From the NCBI GenBank assembly GCA_022567275.1, contig JADFHH010000064.1, positions 1 through 7,910 of the forward strand: a stretch of 7,910 nucleotides of DNA. Direction: 5' to 3'. The stretch is from Pseudomonadota bacterium (GTDB lineage: Bacteria; Pseudomonadota; Alphaproteobacteria; Rhizobiales; Methyloligellaceae). The notes beneath the pieces were generated by a model. It worked only from the letters and a program-made list of their open reading frames with translations. It made no database searches and had not been told where the DNA came from. How positions within the stretch are numbered: position 1 is the stretch's first letter; the number at the start of each line of letters is the position of its first letter. The position numbers and the translations under genes are program-made. This document shows positions 5,271 to 7,910 of this stretch, in pieces.

Positions 5271-6560
5271 TTAATGTTCGGCCATCCGATCCCAGAATTC
5301 CGGTGTGTTAAACACATCGGGGGGGGATGCAGTGCGTAAGGCGGCATGCCTCGCGTGACGCTTCGCGCTTTGCTCGAGCAGTCGAGCTGGCTGAGAGCCG
5401 TTCGCCCGCCTTGCCGCGCGCGGTTGAAAGCTCAAAGCCTCTTTTTCATCCTGTATTAAACTTGGTTCTGTACGCGCCACCTGTTCTGTGGGATAGCGAA
5501 TTATCGTCGTCCAGATACCGATGCTTCCCGGTGCTGCGTCGGTCATGGTTGCCGGTGCGGTCTGGAGACTGTTGCCGGTGAGAGCGGCTACTTTGGTCAT
5601 CGCGCCAATTGGCGATCGCGTCTGCCCCAACAAACCGGTCGGCTTGTTCGCTGTGGCGCCATTATACGATTTATCGGCATGGCTGGGCTGAAGTCTGGAT
5701 TCCAGCGCAACCGGATTTGCGGACGCCAGCGAGATCGAGGCCGTATACAGGCGCGCTGGCACTCGTTCTGGCACTGGAACCGGATTTGCGCTCGCCGGCA
5801 AGATCGAGGCCGTATACAGGCGCGCTGGCACTCGTTCTGGCACTGGAACCGGAGCGTGTTGTGTCACCGGTTTGGTGAAAATGGCTTTCGTTACTGTTAC
5901 GGTGGCGGGATTGGCAGCGACGGGCACTGTCGCGGCGGCAAGAGCTTGCTGCTTCACATGGTCACCCACGAGCTCTTTGTAAACCTGCGCCACCGTGCGC
6001 GAACGCCCGCGTGAATAGAATATCGGCTTATTGGCCCTGGCAGCTCTCGGGAAATGCCTGGATGCCCGTGCGTTGGGATTGTTTTCGGCGAGTGAGATGA
6101 GTTCCGAAGCCCCCTTCGGACCTAGAAAATGGGCGATATAAAGCTCGCCATCACTCGGCTTGCGGCCTAAGTGGGAGGCTACGATTTCAGAGTTTCGTTG
6201 CGTGAATGCCCCGGCCATCAAGGCTGAAATTTCAGGATTGTTGCGCAGCTTGAGGAGTTCCGTGCGCAGTTTTGCATTGGGGACATAATGGCGCCCGCTG
6301 CGGGTCTTGAAGATGTGCGCGGTGTATTTGCCCAGACCGAACTTGTCACCGGTCTCCTTAACCGTCTTGAGCCATGTGTTCTCGATGAACTGGAACAGGC
6401 CTGCAGCGCTCGATGTCTTGGCCTTCGCGCTTTGATTGAAGGAACTCTCGCGCGCGGCCGTGTTCAGCAAATAGGAAAAATCGACTCCCGTCGCGCGGCT
6501 CGCCTTCCTGATTGCATTGGCGATGCTTAGCGGCGCTTTTAATGCGGTTACGAGAGACAT
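5271..6560 (-). CDS. SLT-domain lytic transglycosylase-like protein with repetitive C-terminal region
   Basis: The 429-residue protein has an N-terminal goose-lysozyme-like SLT domain (about 10-200). The catalytic glutamate is E38 in AARESSFNQSAKA, followed by SSAAGLFQFIENTWL (50-64) and YIAHFLGPKGA (141-151). Such enzymes cleave the MurNAc-GlcNAc bond of peptidoglycan, leaving 1,6-anhydroMurNAc. The catalytic motif begins within 40 residues of the start and no signal peptide or lipobox is visible, so the export route is unclear. The upstream frame meets a stop 10 codons or fewer before the ATG, which excludes a missed signal. Residues 205-429 are Ala/Pro/Thr-rich and low-complexity, with an exact-looking 23-residue tandem repeat (238-260, 261-283; motif VPVPERVPARLYTAS). 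An 8-base G/C run lies near the C-terminus. The ribosome site (GAAAGA) is weak. It may serve an envelope-spanning machine or cell separation. Confidence 0.85.
   Translation of the reverse strand: MSLVTALKAPLSIANAIRKASRATGVDFSYLLNTAARESSFNQSAKAKTSSAAGLFQFIENTWLKTVKETGDKFGLGKYTAHIFKTRSGRHYVPNAKLRTELLKLRNNPEISALMAGAFTQRNSEIVASHLGRKPSDGELYIAHFLGPKGASELISLAENNPNARASRHFPRAARANKPIFYSRGRSRTVAQVYKELVGDHVKQQALAAATVPVAANPATVTVTKAIFTKPVTQHAPVPVPERVPARLYTASILPASANPVPVPERVPARLYTASISLASANPVALESRLQPSHADKSYNGATANKPTGLLGQTRSPIGAMTKVAALTGNSLQTAPATMTDAAPGSIGIWTTIIRYPTEQVARTEPSLIQDEKEALSFQPRAARRANGSQPARLLEQSAKRHARHAALRTASPPDVFNTPEFWDRMAEH
5709..5853. repeat. 69-bp tandem duplication inside the transglycosylase gene
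   Basis: Two units of 69 bp start at 5709 and 5778, with a third partial start (AACCGGA) at 5847. The part from 5732 on is identical between units through the end. Each unit encodes 23 residues in the leftward gene, so the duplication keeps the frame. The near identity suggests a recent event or active copy-number change. Confidence 0.9.
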
Positions 6561-6576
6561 ACGGGTCTTTCACTAT

Positions 6577-6598
6577 GCTCACACATAGCCTTGTGAGC
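6577..6598. promoter_or_regulatory. Inverted repeat GCTCACA-N8-TGTGAGC between divergent genes
   Basis: Perfect 7-bp arms (6577-6583 and 6592-6598) are centred about 27 bp upstream of the transglycosylase start and about 115 bp upstream of the MaoC-type gene. A second small inverted repeat, CTATG-N6-CATAG (6573-6588), overlaps it. The 22-bp size fits a dimeric regulator, or a hairpin in the transglycosylase leader. The arms are oriented opposite to the CRP consensus half-sites. No clear -35/-10 pair was found in the 6561-6701 spacer. Confidence 0.4.
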
Positions 6599-6701
6599 CA
6601 ATCTGACTATGCAAAAATCCAGCTTAAGCTACTGATTTATGGTAAACACCGCGTTAATCCCTGCGTAAGAACGGACAGGGTCACACCCTATGAGGCGAGA
6701 C

Positions 6702-7160
6702 ATGAATGGTATGCATTTTGAGGACTTCGAAGCCGGTCAGGAATATCAACACCCCATCCGGCGCACGGTCACGGAAATGGACAATACCCTGTTCAGCGCC
6801 CTGACCTATAACGCCCAGCCTCTTCATATCGACCGGCATTACTGCGCGACGCAAACCGAGTTCGGCCAACCCCTGATGAACAGCCTTTTCACCTTGGGGC
6901 TTATGATCGGGATTTCCGTTACCGACATCACCCTGGGCACCACAATCGCCAATCTCGGCATGACGGAAGTGCGTTTTCCCGCACCCGTTTTTCAGGGCGA
7001 TACCCTGCATGTGGTGACCAAAGTCATTGGTAAACGCGACTCCAAATCGCGCCCCGACGCAGGCATCGTCGAGTTTCAGCACGAAGCCTTCAATCAGGAT
7101 GATACGCTGGTGGCGATTTGCATCCGGCAGGTGTTCATGCACAAGAAGACGGCTGCGTGA
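6702..7160 (+). CDS. MaoC-type hot-dog dehydratase/hydratase
   Basis: The 152-residue protein has a single hot-dog domain of the MaoC/(R)-hydratase family, which adds water across, or removes it from, a 2-enoyl-CoA or dicarboxylyl-CoA. Landmarks are TVTEMDNTLFSALTYN (22-37), QPLHID (39-44), TEFGQPLMNSLFTLGL (52-67), a TLGTTIANLGM block and FPAPVFQGD. In PhaJ-type hydratases the catalytic pair is Asp and His five residues apart. Here the His is H42 but the Asp position is N37. I chose the ATG at 6702 because GAGG (6692-6695) lies 6 nt upstream. The ATG at 6690 would add four residues with a poor site. Its TGA stop is part of the ribosome site of the CitE-like gene, so the two are translated together. 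Mesaconyl-CoA or itaconyl-CoA-type hydration is plausible but unproven. Confidence 0.85.
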   Translation: MNGMHFEDFEAGQEYQHPIRRTVTEMDNTLFSALTYNAQPLHIDRHYCATQTEFGQPLMNSLFTLGLMIGISVTDITLGTTIANLGMTEVRFPAPVFQGDTLHVVTKVIGKRDSKSRPDAGIVEFQHEAFNQDDTLVAICIRQVFMHKKTAA

Positions 7161-7170
7161 GGTAATTTTG

Positions 7171-7910
7171 ATGCGATCCCTTCTGTTCACACCGGGCGAC
7201 AGCGAGCGCATGCTCGCCAGGGCCCCCTCATGTGGCGCGGATGTCATCCTGATCGATTTGGAAGACGCCGTGGTAAGCGACGCCAAAACCGGCGCCCGCG
7301 ACATGGTGGTGGCGTTTCTGCTGGAACAGCGCGCCAGCACGGGCGTTTCCCCCATCTATGTCCGCATCAATGACCTTGAAACCCAATGGGCTGAAGACGA
7401 CCTTGCCGCGGTCATCCCCGCTGGCCCGGCAGGAATCATGCTGCCAAAGCCGCGCTCCTACGATGATGTGGAACGGCTCACGGCGATGCTGGATGGGCTG
7501 GAGAAAGAGGCCGGACTCAAGCCGGGTCAAACCTCCATTATCGTAATTGCGCCGGAGAGACCTGAAGCGGTGCTGAACATGGCCTCCTTCCAGAAGTGCG
7601 GCCCAAGGGTGAGCGGCATTTCATGGGGCAGCGAAGACCTGGCCACCGGGCTCGGGGCGTGCTCCAGCCGCGATGATGAAAACCGCTACCGCGCGCCAAT
7701 CGAACTGGCGCGCAGCTTATGTTTGTGCGCGGGTTCCGCCGCCGGCATCCACACCCTCGATACGGTCTATGTGGATTTTCGCGATCTTGATGGGCTCAGA
7801 CGCGACGCGGAACGCGCGGCCGCGGATGGTTTTTCCGGCAAGTTCGCGATCCATCCTGATCAGGTGCCGGTCATAAATGCGGCGTTCACCCCAACCGCTC
7901 ACGAACTCGC
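7171..7910 (+). CDS. HpcH/HpaI aldolase / CitE-like CoA lyase, 3' end cut by the window
   Basis: The frame is open from ATG 7171 to the window end, giving 246 residues of a family usually near 280-290. It starts with RSLLFTPGDSERML (2-15), then LIDLEDAV (27-34), the substrate arginine in YVRIN (63-67, R64) and LPKPRS (91-96). The Mg-binding acid positions are E129 (in APERPE) and D156 (in WGSEDLATGLG), followed by VDFRDLDGLR (201-210) and GFSGKFAIHPDQVPVI (220-235). Related enzymes cleave or form malyl-CoA, beta-methylmalyl-CoA or citramalyl-CoA, or hydrolyse malyl-CoA. TGAGGT (7158-7163) gives a good ribosome site overlapping the stop of the preceding MaoC-type gene. The pairing argues for hydration followed by C-C cleavage, or the reverse, on a C4-C5 dicarboxylyl-CoA. 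The substrate cannot be fixed from the sequence. Confidence 0.88.
   Translation, partial: MRSLLFTPGDSERMLARAPSCGADVILIDLEDAVVSDAKTGARDMVVAFLLEQRASTGVSPIYVRINDLETQWAEDDLAAVIPAGPAGIMLPKPRSYDDVERLTAMLDGLEKEAGLKPGQTSIIVIAPERPEAVLNMASFQKCGPRVSGISWGSEDLATGLGACSSRDDENRYRAPIELARSLCLCAGSAAGIHTLDTVYVDFRDLDGLRRDAERAAADGFSGKFAIHPDQVPVINAAFTPTAHEL

Noticed and set aside
5609..6014. Rightward open frames across the 69-bp repeat
   Set aside because: They are shadows of the leftward transglycosylase gene; the repeats keep several frames open, and the products are Arg/Trp-rich with no family match.
6654..6668. TTAA-N7-GTAA, one mismatch from a CtrA full site
   Set aside because: A single one-mismatch site is expected often by chance, and no other cell-cycle signal supports it.

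Overview
The window looks like chromosomal DNA of a GC-rich alphaproteobacterium. The support is the short NAD kinase with the TPISPFRPRRWRGA block, a receiver protein with a GPDRRR tail, a long-form Aat-like transferase, and a MaoC/CitE-like pair with alphaproteobacterial wording. I cannot name the genus. There is no sign of phage, transposon, CRISPR, rRNA or tRNA. Most genes are ordinary housekeeping or metabolic genes.

Layout. Bases 1-2091 are read leftward: a possible gene start running off the left edge, a beta-hydroxyacid dehydrogenase (201-1097), and an N-terminally extended leucyl/phenylalanyl-tRNA-protein transferase family member (1156-2091). Bases 2092-2835 hold no conventional gene. 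The left part (about 2155-2590) is a strikingly AT-rich island with helically phased short repeats and palindromes. It leads into what looks like a compact rightward transcription unit: an extended -10 promoter (2512-2520), a long leader hairpin (2535-2593), a strong Shine-Dalgarno, a 38-codon ORF for a one-pass membrane peptide (2613-2729), a 3' hairpin, and a perfect intrinsic terminator (2800-2830). I consider this the most interesting part of the window; the peptide family is not recognised.

From 2836 on: cutA (leftward) is divergent from nadK (rightward). A two-gene phosphorelay operon follows, with a receiver-only response regulator and an Hpt protein (4169-5250). A convergent SLT-type lytic transglycosylase without a signal peptide comes next (5271-6560, leftward), carrying an exact 23-residue/69-bp tandem duplication. 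Last is a rightward MaoC-type hydratase plus a CitE/malyl-CoA-lyase-like gene (6702 to the right edge).

How they work together: the MaoC and CitE-like proteins probably act in sequence on a dicarboxylyl-CoA (hydration, then C-C cleavage or hydrolysis). The receiver and Hpt proteins are probably partners in one relay whose kinase lies elsewhere. The Aat-like protein and the dehydrogenase may share a transcript but have no obvious functional link.
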